Below are positions 21,900 through 35,290 of a stretch of 64,000 bases of DNA, piece after piece. The translations under genes were made by a program, and so were the position numbers. Origin of the DNA: Nelumbo lutea (taxonomy: Eukaryota > Streptophyta > Magnoliopsida > Proteales > Nelumbonaceae); assembly GCA_022828595.1 (NCBI GenBank), contig JAKGHH010000007.1:36642356-36706355 (forward strand). The letters run 5' to 3'. The notes under the pieces are model-generated. The model was given only the letters and a program-made list of their open reading frames with translations, did no database searches and was not told the DNA's origin. The first letter of the stretch is position 1; each line of letters starts with the position of its first letter.

Positions 21900-23265
21900 T
21901 TAGTGGCACCTGATTCTTTGCCTTTTATTTATTAATGACCAAATATCTCTTCCACTACTAGAGCTAATGCTTTCAATAGTGGAGGTTGTACAAGTTCTCA
22001 TATTTCCAAATAATTTTGTTTCATAATATATTGCACATTTTAAATAATAAACCATTAACTTCATCTTTTTTGTTCCAATATGGCTTCTCATATTTTTCAT
22101 AAGATTCAAGCAAAACATTTAAACCATTTTTCTAATTTTAGGATCTCTAATATTGTAGCTATGTAATATAAATAATTCTAAATTATTCATATATTGTAAA
22201 GAGTATTTAATAATTATAAATAATTGATTAACTAAAATGCAAGAAGTTTAATAATAAACACCAAAAAATGCATTAGTTGTATCATAAAAAATTTGTAAAA
22301 AATCTTTTATACATGTTGCAATTTCCCAATCATCGTTAGATATAAAATCATGACATTTTCTCATTATAAAATTTAGTAAGAATGTCTTTATATGAAATAC
22401 AACTCTTTAATATAGAATAGGTGGAATTCCACCTATATTTGAATATCTAATACAAAATTTCTACATTTTAAACTATATTTTTGACATAAATATTTAAATT
22501 CTCGTTTTTTTGATCCAAAACTTCTAATATACATATTACAATTTCTAATTTTAGAATGTGAGGTGAAATAATATTTAAAGGATTTTGTATACATAAATTT
22601 AAGATGTGACATGCACATCTAATGTGAAATAATTTATCATTTAAACATGGTTTTAATTGCGATTTTTAAAATATTTATTATTGGAATCAATATTACTAGC
22701 ATTAACAAAACTAATAGAAAAAATTTTATTTGAATACCATAAGTATGTAGCCATTCAAGTCTTGTAAAACTTAAAATTCTATTTTGTAAAAGCCAATTTT
22801 CATCAATAAAATGTCTCATGACACAAATATAACTAATATTATATTTGGAAGTCCAAATATCAATGTAAGTAAAATTCTAGTATTATGATTTTACAAAGTA
22901 GAAATTAATTTTTTATATGAATAAAAAAATTTAAAGCATCTACTTTAATAGTATTTCTAGATTTTTTTTTTTAAATCGGGGATTTACTAATTATTGTAAA
23001 AATGGTTGTTCAGTATGTACAATATATTTAGCTAATTCTTATCTTATTTTTTGGGAATATTCAAAATTATCAAAAAAATCACACCCAATTTGTAATTGGT
23101 TTTGATTATTTTTATTTTCAATGACTGGCCATATGTCTAGCCAATTAGCCAATATCACTATTATTGTTATAACTAAAATCTCTCTTACATTTAATGCAAA
23201 CAACTCTTTTTTCCTTTCCCTTAGTGTTTCTATTTTATACATTTCCAAAACATGGTTTTTCTCTT
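21900..23265 (-). pseudogene. hAT transposase remnant (same family as 43963-57027)
   Basis: Fragments along the minus strand match the plus-strand hAT copy in order. About 22819-22710 reads IDENWLLQNRILSFTRLEWL, the counterpart of the stretch at 55620-55690. About 22618-22433 reads IRSFGSKKREFKYLCQKYSL, the counterpart of IKSFGAKKQEFKYLCQNYVL at about 55945-56005. About 22118-21900 is a late segment (KKMKLMVYYLKCAIYYETKL). Stops and frameshifts are everywhere. The BED finger and the C-terminal dimerisation region are missing or unrecognisable. Confidence 0.72.
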
Positions 23266-23289
23266 TCCATCCCTAGTAGCAATAATAGG

Positions 23290-23640
23290 GGTGCTCAGGA
23301 ACATCATCCATAGAACCACTAACACTCATATCAATGCTATCAGAAGGAGGAACAAAGTCCTTATTTGCTACATTGCAGATGTTTTCTTTGGACTCCACAC
23401 GTAGAATGTCCAACTTAACCACGACCTCATTGGCATCGGTCTCGGGGACCACTGTTTTAATTGCCTCTCCTCGAGATGACTCATTCTCACTACTCTACTC
23501 ACTACCCAAGCTAAAACTACCAAGAAAAGGCTCTTCACCGAAGATAAGAACACACAAAAAACGAGGACCCAAGCAAAAGAATCCATCAAACACTCTCAAC
23601 CAAATGACAAAGGCACCTGGTTTTGTTCCTTCACATTTAT
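23290..23640 (-). other. Coding-like minus-strand fragment, unrecognised
   Basis: One minus frame, with a single TAG, reads smoothly from AFVIWLRVFDGFFCLGPRF to VVPETDANEVVVKLDILRVE and then SDSIDMSVSGSMDD. The composition is protein-like rather than random. It may be part of a LINE ORF1 or another retroelement, but I recognise no domain. The overlapping plus-strand frame (23334-23642) looks like its shadow. Confidence 0.3.
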
Positions 23641-23843
23641 AAGGACTACCAATGACCTATATGGACTGGTGATTGAACATGTGCCTGCTCGCCCGCTCAT
23701 GAGCTTGGAAGACAAAGTGTCTCACCTGATGTCTCCTAGTTTGGAGTTTTGAATTTCAAATATCCAACCTCCCGCGCATGACCCCTAAGACCAAACTGGG
23801 TAACAACCTTGACAATTCAACCAAATCTAAACTAGAAAATGAG

Positions 23844-24545
23844 TGTTGGATATTGTATGCCTTAAGTCCAATAGTGTTTGTAATTGGTTGTTACTATGAA
23901 AAAAAGAGCAATTATTTCATGTGTCATGTGGTATGTTTCTGTTAATTTAACCCTTGAACTACATTTTAGGATTATGTTCGAGACACCATATTCGGTATGT
24001 AGTCTAAATGTTCTCAACCAATGGATAGACTTGGGTGGTCTAATCTTGACAAGGTTAACATTCACAAACTACCTAAGTGAGAGTAGACTGTCTCATCTTC
24101 TAGGGTTGTGACACAAGAGTGGGAATGGATGTTTACCTAAAAGACTAAAACATACCAAGTTTTAAATTATTGTTTGGCTTTTGGATAGGTGGAATAGCTA
24201 AACTGTTGCTTATGATGTCTGACTTTATAAAGATACTCAATTAGATATTTAGCTAAGCTGCTTTTGATATGCGCATTAGTGAGATCCTTTTGGGGTCAAC
24301 ATCTAGATATGTTGGAGCCTTTATGAGGGGTATTTAGGAAAGTAATCATTGTGATATGATCAACCACTTTGTAAGAATATCTGTGAACATACCTTCATTA
24401 GTGGATAGTCAAAATTGTCGACAGTGGATTCCAAAAGTTGTTGAAATCTGTTTTGCAAAATTATATCTATATAATTTAAATAGTTAATTCTGAAAGGTGT
24501 TTGCAAAGTAATTATTTCCTAAGATCTACTAATGAGAGGGTGTGA
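23844..24545 (+). repeat. Diverged, truncated copy of the 1.9-kb solo-LTR family
   Basis: It begins TGTTGGATATTGTATGCC and carries the family's later landmarks in order: GTATGTTTCTGT, GATATGCGCATTAGTGAGATCC, a GTCAACATCTAGATATGTTGG block and AAATCTGTTTTGCAAAATTA. The fuller copies are at 41337-43193 and 46830-48731. The 3' half is missing. Confidence 0.65.
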
Positions 24546-27453
<2,908 letters not shown>

Positions 27454-28828
27454 ATGGATGTAACACATGACACTATGGCCAAGCGTAGGCAGATCAGTGC
27501 GGCCATTAGTTCCATTATGACATATCTTGCAGTGATTGTCATCGTCAAACAGTATACTGAATCTGCGAGTCGAAGGGTGCGGGAGGTCAGAAGCCTAGGG
27601 AAGGAAGTGTTTCTTAACACTGTATTTAGTAGTGAGTCATCTTGTTTATCTTAGATTAGGTTGAGAAAGCCATGTTTTGATCCCCTCTGTCATTTACTTG
27701 TTACCCATAGTGGACTTCAGCTAACCATTAACATGTTTGTCAAAGTGCAAGTTGTAATGCTTTTGCACACTATAGGGCATAATGAAAGGAATAGTGTCAT
27801 ACATGTTACATTCGGGCGTTCACAAGAGGCTGAAAGTCGGTATTTCCACAAAGTCTCGTGTGTTGTACTTAGATTGTACCTTTTGTTGGTTATACAACCT
27901 AATGGAGAACAAGTACCACTGGATATTAGGAATGACTCCCGGTTTATGCCATATTTTACGGTATGTAACAAATTACCACACTTTTTACCTTGACACCTCC
28001 CCAGATCATGAAATTAACATAATTTAGTTAAATGTAGGATTGTATAGTTACAATTGATGGGACCCATATCCCATGCAAAGTGCCTGTTGAGGAGCAAGGC
28101 AAGTTTCATGGTAGGAAGGGGAAAACAACACAAAATGTAATGGGTGCAGTGACATTCGATTTAAAATTCACTTATGTATTGGCTGGTGGGAGGGTTCGGC
28201 CACTGATGCCACAGTCCTATATGATTCCTTACGAAGGGAATGCAAACTCCACGTCCCAGAAGGTAACTTAAATTGTTACTTCATCCTTTCTAATACTGGA
28301 ACAGTGGACTACATTGTCTTAACTAATTGCTTGTTGTTAATGACCACTCAACGAAATATAGGAAAATACTACTTAGTAGATGCCGGATACAGAAACATGC
28401 CAAGCTTCCTAGCACCTTATCGAGACACCAGATACCACCTCAATGAGATACAAGGGCGATTGCCGGAGTCCCCTCGGGAGATTTTCAATCACAAACATTC
28501 ATCGTTGAGAAATTTAGTGGAATGTGCTTTGGGTGTTTTGAAGAAGCTTTGGGCAATTCTTGATGCAACACAACATTTTGACTTTGACACAATCAAGATT
28601 GTGATAGCTTGTTGTGTGCTTCACAACCATATCATGGGAGTTGATCCACATGACCGGTATACCCGAGAAGAGATTCGTGAGGCAGACAGGCAAAATACAT
28701 CTGATGGGGATGAATTTGTGGAAGAAAGTGCCCATGCAGATTCTCTTGCACCAAGGCTACAAAGAAATGAACTAGCAAGGTGGTCCACATTTAGGGACCA
28801 GATTGGGTCAAACATATTTTGGGACTAG
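27454..28828 (+). pseudogene. PIF/Harbinger (HARBI1-like) transposase pseudogene, three exons
   Basis: Exon 1 (27454-27960) contains RKPCFDPLCHLLV, MLLHTIGHNERNSVIHVTF and PLDIRNDSRFMPYF. Exon 2 (28038-28262) starts at DCIVTIDGTHIPCKVPVEE, where TIDGTH carries the first catalytic Asp of the DDE_4 domain. It continues with GRKGKTTQNVMGA, then an out-of-phase GSATDATVLYDS with the second Asp. Exon 3 (28362-28828) has YYLVDAGYRN, the acidic residue in SLRNLVECALGVLKK and CCVLHNHIMG. Introns are GT-AG. Inactivating changes are a TAG at 27652-27654 and a one-base shift in exon 2 near 28185-28192. TIRs and TSD were not located. The domestication possibility is weak because the frame is broken. Confidence 0.87.
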
Positions 28829-29139
28829 AGGAGACTGCGAAGATGATTAGGAGTTATAGTATATGGATTAATTGCACATCATCATTGTTAGAACCAATTT
28901 GTGTTGATTGCAGTTCTTATAATGTCTAAAACATCCAATTTATTTGTTTTATTAGATATTCATGACTTACTTGTTAGACAGTTTAATATATCAACAATAT
29001 TGTTTAAACACCATATTTATGTATTGCACATGCTTATTTTTTACGTTGTTGATTACTAGAGGTATTTTCAATATTTCTTTATGGTAATGTATGTACATGT
29101 CTATGTGTTATTTATTTACTGCATGAAATTGAATACTTT
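28829..29139. other. AT-rich spacer after the Harbinger pseudogene
   Basis: Nothing recognised; it may contain the 3' terminal part of the transposon. Confidence 0.4.
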
Positions 29140-29600
29140 TGGCCAAGGATGGTCTCTAGTAGAGATACAATAGGAACATCTACATACACAGAGTAAGGCA
29201 ATGATGAACCTCGAGCAAAGAGGGACACGTGGTGAACGTCGGCCGAAGCCCATCACCCTTCACTTTGTCTCTCGTATGAAGGGCATAGAACTTAAGCCCT
29301 AAAACCTTAGTCAAGGATGACCTAGGGACATGACACGTATCCCAAAAAGCGAGGAGCATGACACTCCCTACAAGTATTTAAGGGCATATTGCACAAGGTA
29401 CATTTTTCTTCCACTCTCGAACATTCTAGCTCTCCTCCTCTCTAGATCACTTGCTTTTACCAAACTCTCTTCCTTGGCTATGACTAGCTTGGCCTATTAG
29501 ACCCCTTCATTTCCTTCATTGACTTAAGCGTCAGAATGTTCCTCCCCAAAGAATCACCTTAGGGCCTTTGACCTTTTATACTGGCCTCATAAGGACAACT
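29140..29600 (+). repeat. Tat-type Gypsy LTR remnant
   Basis: It has a TATA-like GTATTTAAGG near 29372 and then a pyrimidine-rich leader. The U5-like phrase TTGACTTAAGCGTCAGAATG at 29519-29538 is followed by CCTTAGGGCCTTTGACC. It has no element body on either side and matches the layout of 1737-2060. Confidence 0.45.
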
Positions 29601-31203
29601 TATCTGCTGGTCATCCATTTCAGCTTAAACAATATCATAGTCCATAGTCCAAATTAAAAGTGGAATGTATCTTATCCTCAATGGGTCATCAAAACACTAT
29701 ATATTGACATATGATAGATCTTAATTGTTTTAGATGATAAAACATGACATGACTTACTGATATCTCTATAAAATCTACCCTTTTAGACATAAAATATGAA
29801 AAAAACTAAGACCTCTATAATATATTATTAATTATATATAATTGATTAGAAACGGCAAAAATTGACCCCAACCCAGTTATTAGCTGGGATACAACTACAA
29901 AACTAGAACCAACATAATCGGTCTGATAGTTCGATTCTGTTGTCAACCTGAACCATTGACAGTTCTATATTATTTATCCAAACCCCTCCCCAAATAGTAT
30001 GGATTAAGGGTAACTTCAAAGGATTCCTATATAACTGTTATGATCAGACCACAATCATGGTAGCACTGCTCTTTAAAGGATGGATTTTCATTCAAAATGG
30101 ACGCCTCACATGATGGGTCATTTAGATGAATCTGATTAATATTCATACTTCATCTTGTGTATGATACAATCCTTTGGTTAAAAGCTTTCATGATTCTACA
30201 AGTGAAATTTAGATTCTCTAGTGAAGCACACTACTGGATCATTGTAGTGGAGAGTAGGTAAAAGGAGACAGTAGAGTTCTACCATTCCCCACCACTATTC
30301 ATGTTGGTATGTTAGGGTGTCGGCCACTAGATATTAGTGCCCACAAGAAATTAAATCAAGTCCACGTAACACCACACCCAAGAAATGCTTGGGGTGAACA
30401 TAGATTAAAAAAAAAAACGAGAATCAAATTAAATAAAATAAAATGGTAGGTTTGGACGACTTACTGCTTTATGTTTTAGTTTATAAAATAATTAAATAAT
30501 AATATTTAAGGGTATATAGTACTTTCCTTAAGAGCTTTTACAAAATGACAAAACATGCAATAAACTTTTTCTTTTCTTTCACTTCAGCCGTTAACGGCTC
30601 CTTAGTGAGGCCGTGGAGAAAACCATCAAAAATATGTTCATATTAGGCAACACGTGGCCTTCCATCCAACACGGAGCCAAACAAAGTTAAGCCTTGGAGA
30701 AAAACCATTCAAATGTGACCATATTCGACAACATATTGCCTTAACACTTGTAGAGTAAATCAAATCAAATTTAAACGCATAATATAAATGAATTGAAAAT
30801 TAAATAAAACTAGTGTTAACCTAGTTGGATGAAGACTTTGATGCCAAAATTTCCAAAAATGCGTAGAATTTTGGATGCAAACTCATGGCGTTCGATCTTC
30901 ACGAGAATGTTCAAAACTATTTCGAGAGAGAGAGAAGGTTCAAAACTATTTCGAGAATGGAAATGAACCAGTACTAAGAGCCTTGATCATCCCAACACGT
31001 CTGTTGTGAGTACAAATCTATATAGCATATGGCAAACAAAAAAAAAAATAGAGAGAGAGGAATGAAGATTCAAAGCTCGAATGGTGGTTAGAAAGAGATA
31101 AAATGGAGAAGCACACAAACATAGAAAAAATAGGGTTTTGCTCGGGTTCCTCTAGAAAATAGAGAGAGGGCAGGGAAAGATGGAACAAGGCACAAAACAA
31201 AGA
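29601..31203. other. AT-rich spacer, no recognised gene
   Basis: Includes a short duplicated phrase GGTTCAAAACTATTTCGAGA at about 30946, echoing GTTCAAAACTATTTCGAGAG at 30910. A segment near 30640-30740 repeats AAAACCATCAAA...ATATT and AAAACCATTCAAA...ATATT. No coding signal was found. Confidence 0.4.
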
Positions 31204-31525
31204 GATGGGAAGAGGGACAAAGAGAGGGAGAAGGGAGAAACATCAAGAAGAAAGAAAAAAAAACATAAAGCAAGACTGGGAAAAAGAGAAATGGGCAGAA
31301 CTGCAGAAGTGAAGAACAGAGAGAGAGAGAGGAACAACTGTGTAAATTTAAGATAATCGGGCCAGATGGGAAGAGGGACAAAGAGAGGGAGAAGGGAGAA
31401 ACATCAAAAAAGAAGAAAGAGAAAAACATAGAGCAAGACTGGGAAAAAGAGAAACGTGTAGAACTACAGAAATGAAGAACGAAGAGAGAGGGAGAGAGAG
31501 AAGGAACAACTGTAAAGAAACTCAC
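31204..31525. repeat. 161-bp purine-rich tandem duplication
   Basis: GATGGGAAGAGGGACAAAGA starts at 31204 and 31365. Both units continue through GGAGAAGGGAGAAACATCAA and CAAGACTGGGAAAAAGAGAA to GGAACAACTGT. The plus strand is almost all purines across the block. The long minus-strand frame here (31579-31088) is a by-product of this bias. An (AT)n run follows at about 31599-31624. Confidence 0.85.
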
Positions 31526-31593
31526 ATCATCACATACCATACATGCGGATACCATTTTCTCAAAGGAAAGGTTGTCCATGAATCAAACCAATC

Positions 31594-31624
<31 letters not shown>

Positions 31625-31784
31625 TTCTAGGGTTATAAAATTTTGGGGGGAATTTCACAAAATTTGTTAACAAAATTAATTTCTCTCTTTTTCTCTCTTG
31701 TTTCCTATCAAACCAAACACAACCTTATTAATTGAAAACATATGAAGTGAAGAATGTACAAAGGATTAATTACAAACCTTCATG

Positions 31785-32169
31785 TAGGACTGTCAATGGA
31801 CTAGATATTGTTCCAATCTGATCTGGTCCGGTATGAGTCCATTACAGATGGACTAGGTCCAATCCAATCCGATGAATACTTTGGACCATTCTGGATTGGT
31901 TCAATTCAATGTCTGAATCACCCATCCTAAACCTAGTCCATTAACACCCTTATTCTTATCTTATGTCAATGGACCACTATTAGTTCAATCCGACCCAGAA
32001 TAATATAAATCCATTACAAATGGATCAGGTCCTATCCAATCCAATAAATACTTTGGACAATTTTGTCCGGACTGGTCCAATTCAATGTTTTATTTTGTTC
32101 ATCCAATCTATTCAAATTGATTTTGATTCAGATGGGGTCTAATCCAAACCAGGTCCATTGACACCCCTA
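31785..32169. mobile_element. Small TIR element (385 bp)
   Basis: The left end TAGGACTGTCAATGGAC pairs with the complement of the right end, TAGGGGTGTCAATGGAC (15 of 17). Inside, a segment with CCATTACA(G/A)ATGGA...GGTCC, ATCCAATCC and AATACTTTGGAC is repeated about 165 bp apart. The flanking 8-mers (CCTTCATG and TCTAAGAG) do not match, so the insertion duplication is lost or the ends are slightly misplaced. No coding sequence. Confidence 0.6.
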
Positions 32170-33484
32170 TCTAAGAGTGAAATGGTTGAACATGATGCTT
32201 GGTATCAGACACCATATGGTTAGGACAGTCTTTGTTAAGGTGAATTGAATATTAGAAACTTTTACTGTCAACAACTTCGTTATTGTTGTTGTTGTGGTAA
32301 GTACCAAAAATAAAGGTCCTACATTTGAAAATATTCTTGATTGTTGGTTGTGTAGCGTATTTATTGTTTCCAAAACCAAAATCAGAAGGGAAATTGACTA
32401 AAACTCACCATAACTTTTCAGCATTTCTCTCTTAAACTCATCTTAGCTTTTCAAAACGTCCAAGGGATCCCATCTTAGTGACTTTTTGTTTTCCAAAGCT
32501 AATCATCCATTAGGGCACTGTTAGTGTTTGTTGATAGAAGTTGTCTACATCGGCACAAATGTAATTTTATGACCAAACTACCCCTGAATGGCATGTCAGC
32601 CTTATTAAATCATTGCTAGTCCCTTAGCAATTTTGAGTTTGATTTACTTAATTTCCCCTTTAATTAATTAGTTATTTAATTGTTAATTAGGAAATTATTC
32701 AAAATTTTGAATTTGAGTTTAAATTTCAAAATTTGAATTTGAATTTAAAATTAAATTTCAAAATTCAAAATTCAAATTTTGAATTTCAAAAAAAATTTAA
32801 TATTTTAAAAATTTTGGATTTGCATTCTAACATTTAGGGTTTGATATGTTCTAGAGCATGCATCATATTAGATTATTTAATTGCTGAAATCATCTTGTCA
32901 TTTGTTAATGTGTTAGGGTTTTTCATTTTTTTAATTGCTTTCTTTGTTGAATTGATTTGTTTTATTATTTTGTTGTTGAATTGCATACTAGAGATAATTG
33001 TTCATGCATTGTAATTAATTGCATTTATTTTGTTTATTTTATTTTTCCATTAATCCATTTAGGGGCAATCCAATTTAAATAAGATAAGGTGGGGATTTCA
33101 TCACCCTTCCTTGGCCCAAAAACCACCATTCTTTCATGTGTGGTTCACCCTAAACCTTAATTTAAAATTTGGATAGCAAGATCCTTTAGGAGGCCCCACA
33201 CATTTGGTTCAAAAGTGTGCTGAATTTTAAGGAAGTTTGTAATTACTTTCCATAAGTGGCGGTTGGTGTCTAAGGAAAGAAGTTAACTAACTATGCCTAA
33301 GTGGGTTTCGTGGTTACTTAATTAGGTCTTTGCAAGAGCAAGGGGAGCCTCCCACATCCCCACCTCTTACCTAGATAACCAAAGGAAGTGGTGTAATTCC
33401 AAGTAAACCTACGAGGATTCACATTGTTTGAACCGCTAGTTTAGGAAACCTTATTTTAACCCCTAGGTCGTGTGTTTTACTTTT
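32170..33484. other. AT-rich region upstream of the Gypsy gag-pro fragment
   Basis: The sequence is simple, with AAATTTGAATTT words at 32690-32820 on both strands. It may include the leader or LTR of the Athila-like element that follows, but no TG...CA ends or PBS were found. Confidence 0.35.
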
Positions 33485-35290
33485 TTGTGCTTAATAAAAA
33501 AAATTAAAACAAAATAAAATGAATTCAATGGCCAAAGTTTGTGGAGTGAGAAACTACTTCCAACCTAAGCCAGGAATATACTAGAACAATGTGTCTCAAC
33601 AGTTGGATAAGATTAATGGGATGGCCCAAAGACTTAAACAAGTCCGTGCATGTCATCAACAAATTATCCCATACCCAACCTTGTCAACATGTTCCATTTG
33701 TGCCAACCCGACCCACCAAGTTGATGATTGTCCAACGACGGCCTAGCTTCCGCCGTTTATCCAAGAATAGGTTCAGGCAGGCCAGAGTTTCTCGAGGGCT
33801 AATAATAACCCATTTTCAAATACTTACAACCCTAGGTGAAGAAATCACCATAACTTTTCTTGGAGGACACATCAACCTAACATAGTCCCAGCAATACCAT
33901 CCATCTAACTCCATGGCTCAGAAATTTCAGAGGCCACAAGTGTAGAGCCAATTCTAGCAGACTTACCCTAGGAACCAACCGGTTCAACCTTATCAAGTCT
34001 ACCCACAACCTCCTCAGACTAGTACAGTTGATGACAAATTCATGCAAACTTTAACAACTGATTCTAACTCACCAGCAGTACATCGCTAGATTAGAGAGCC
34101 AAATAGGACAGCTAGTCGAAGCCAATGCGAGGAGAGAAGTAGTACAACTACTGAGTCAACCGGTTGCGAATTCTAGAAATCAGCCGTCGGGTTTTCCTCC
34201 ACAACAGTTTCAACCACCTCCTAAGAACCCTCAATTTGAAAATGCCAAGGCTATTATGACCTTAAGGAGTGGGAGGATTTTAGAGGACCCGTATGAGAAA
34301 AAGAAATTTGAAAAATATCAATGAAGAAGAAAAGGAGCAAGAAGACCATAAGTTGGGGGGAAGAAGAATGAAAGGAAAATTTAGAAGAAGAACCTATAGT
34401 GAACCAACCTGTAGTTCCATTTCCAATCGCACTCACAACCAGGCTGTTGCGAAAGATGAAAGAGACTCACAACGAGGAAATCAGGGAGTTATTCAAGCAA
34501 TTCCATATTAACACCCCTCACTTCGATGCGATCCAATATGTCTCAGCCAACGCCAAGTTCTTGGAAGAGCTATGTACTCAAAAGAGGGAGCCATGATCGG
34601 CCCCAAAAAATGTAATGCTCTCGACAAATGTTAGTGCAGTTCTCCTAAATCAACTCCCCCAGAAAATGAAAGACCCTGATGCTCATCTAATAAGTTGTGT
34701 CATCTCTGAAATCACTTTCGATCAGGCCCTATTGGATCTTGGGGCCAGTGTAAATCTGCTCCCTTCTATTATTTATGAAAGTTTCAGGATCGATGAGTTA
34801 AAACCAACCCCTGTAATTATGTAACTCGCTAATCGATCAGTGAAGACTCCTCAAGGTGTTATTGATGACATCATTCTCAGGATAGAGGATTGTTACTTCC
34901 TAATAGATTTCATTGTCCTAGACATGACCCCAACCGAGGAATTGAACCATAACCCGATAATCTTAGGACGTCCGTTTCTAGCAACTGCCAATGCAAACAT
35001 CAACGGGAGAAATGGACATTTCATTTGGGGAGCAGAAAGTCCGATTAAATGTATTTAGTGCCACTAAGTATCCAAACCTAGGGGAAGATGAGTTCAAGGT
35101 AGATGTAGTGGATGACCTTGTAGATGCCCTGTCTACCCTTTGGTTAGCCCAATCTGAGCCATGCCTGTGTAAAGAAGAAAGCGAGTTTGGAAGTGTAGAT
35201 GTGAGAAGTGAGTGAGTGTGTTTGGTTGAAGACGTTAAACCTAGCACTGATTGGAGGCAACCCAATGAAGTTTTAACATAGTTGTCTTGT
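33485..35290 (+). pseudogene. Athila-type Ty3/Gypsy gag-protease fragment
   Basis: Short frames in a fixed order give the gag end and protease of an Athila-lineage element. At about 34399-34600 come PVVPFPIAL and IRELFKQFHINTPHFDAIQY. Then, at 34615-34824, comes the protease with the active-site word LDLGASVNLLPS. At 34840-35000 come KTPQGVIDDIILRIEDC and NPIILGRPFLATANA. The catalytic aspartate is kept, but stops and frameshifts separate every piece. Reverse transcriptase and integrase are absent, and the sequence passes directly into noncoding DNA after 35290. Confidence 0.72.

Noticed and set aside
31088..31579. 163-codon minus-strand frame rich in Ser, Phe and Leu
   Set aside because: It follows from the purine-only tandem duplication on the plus strand; it is low complexity and its two halves repeat.
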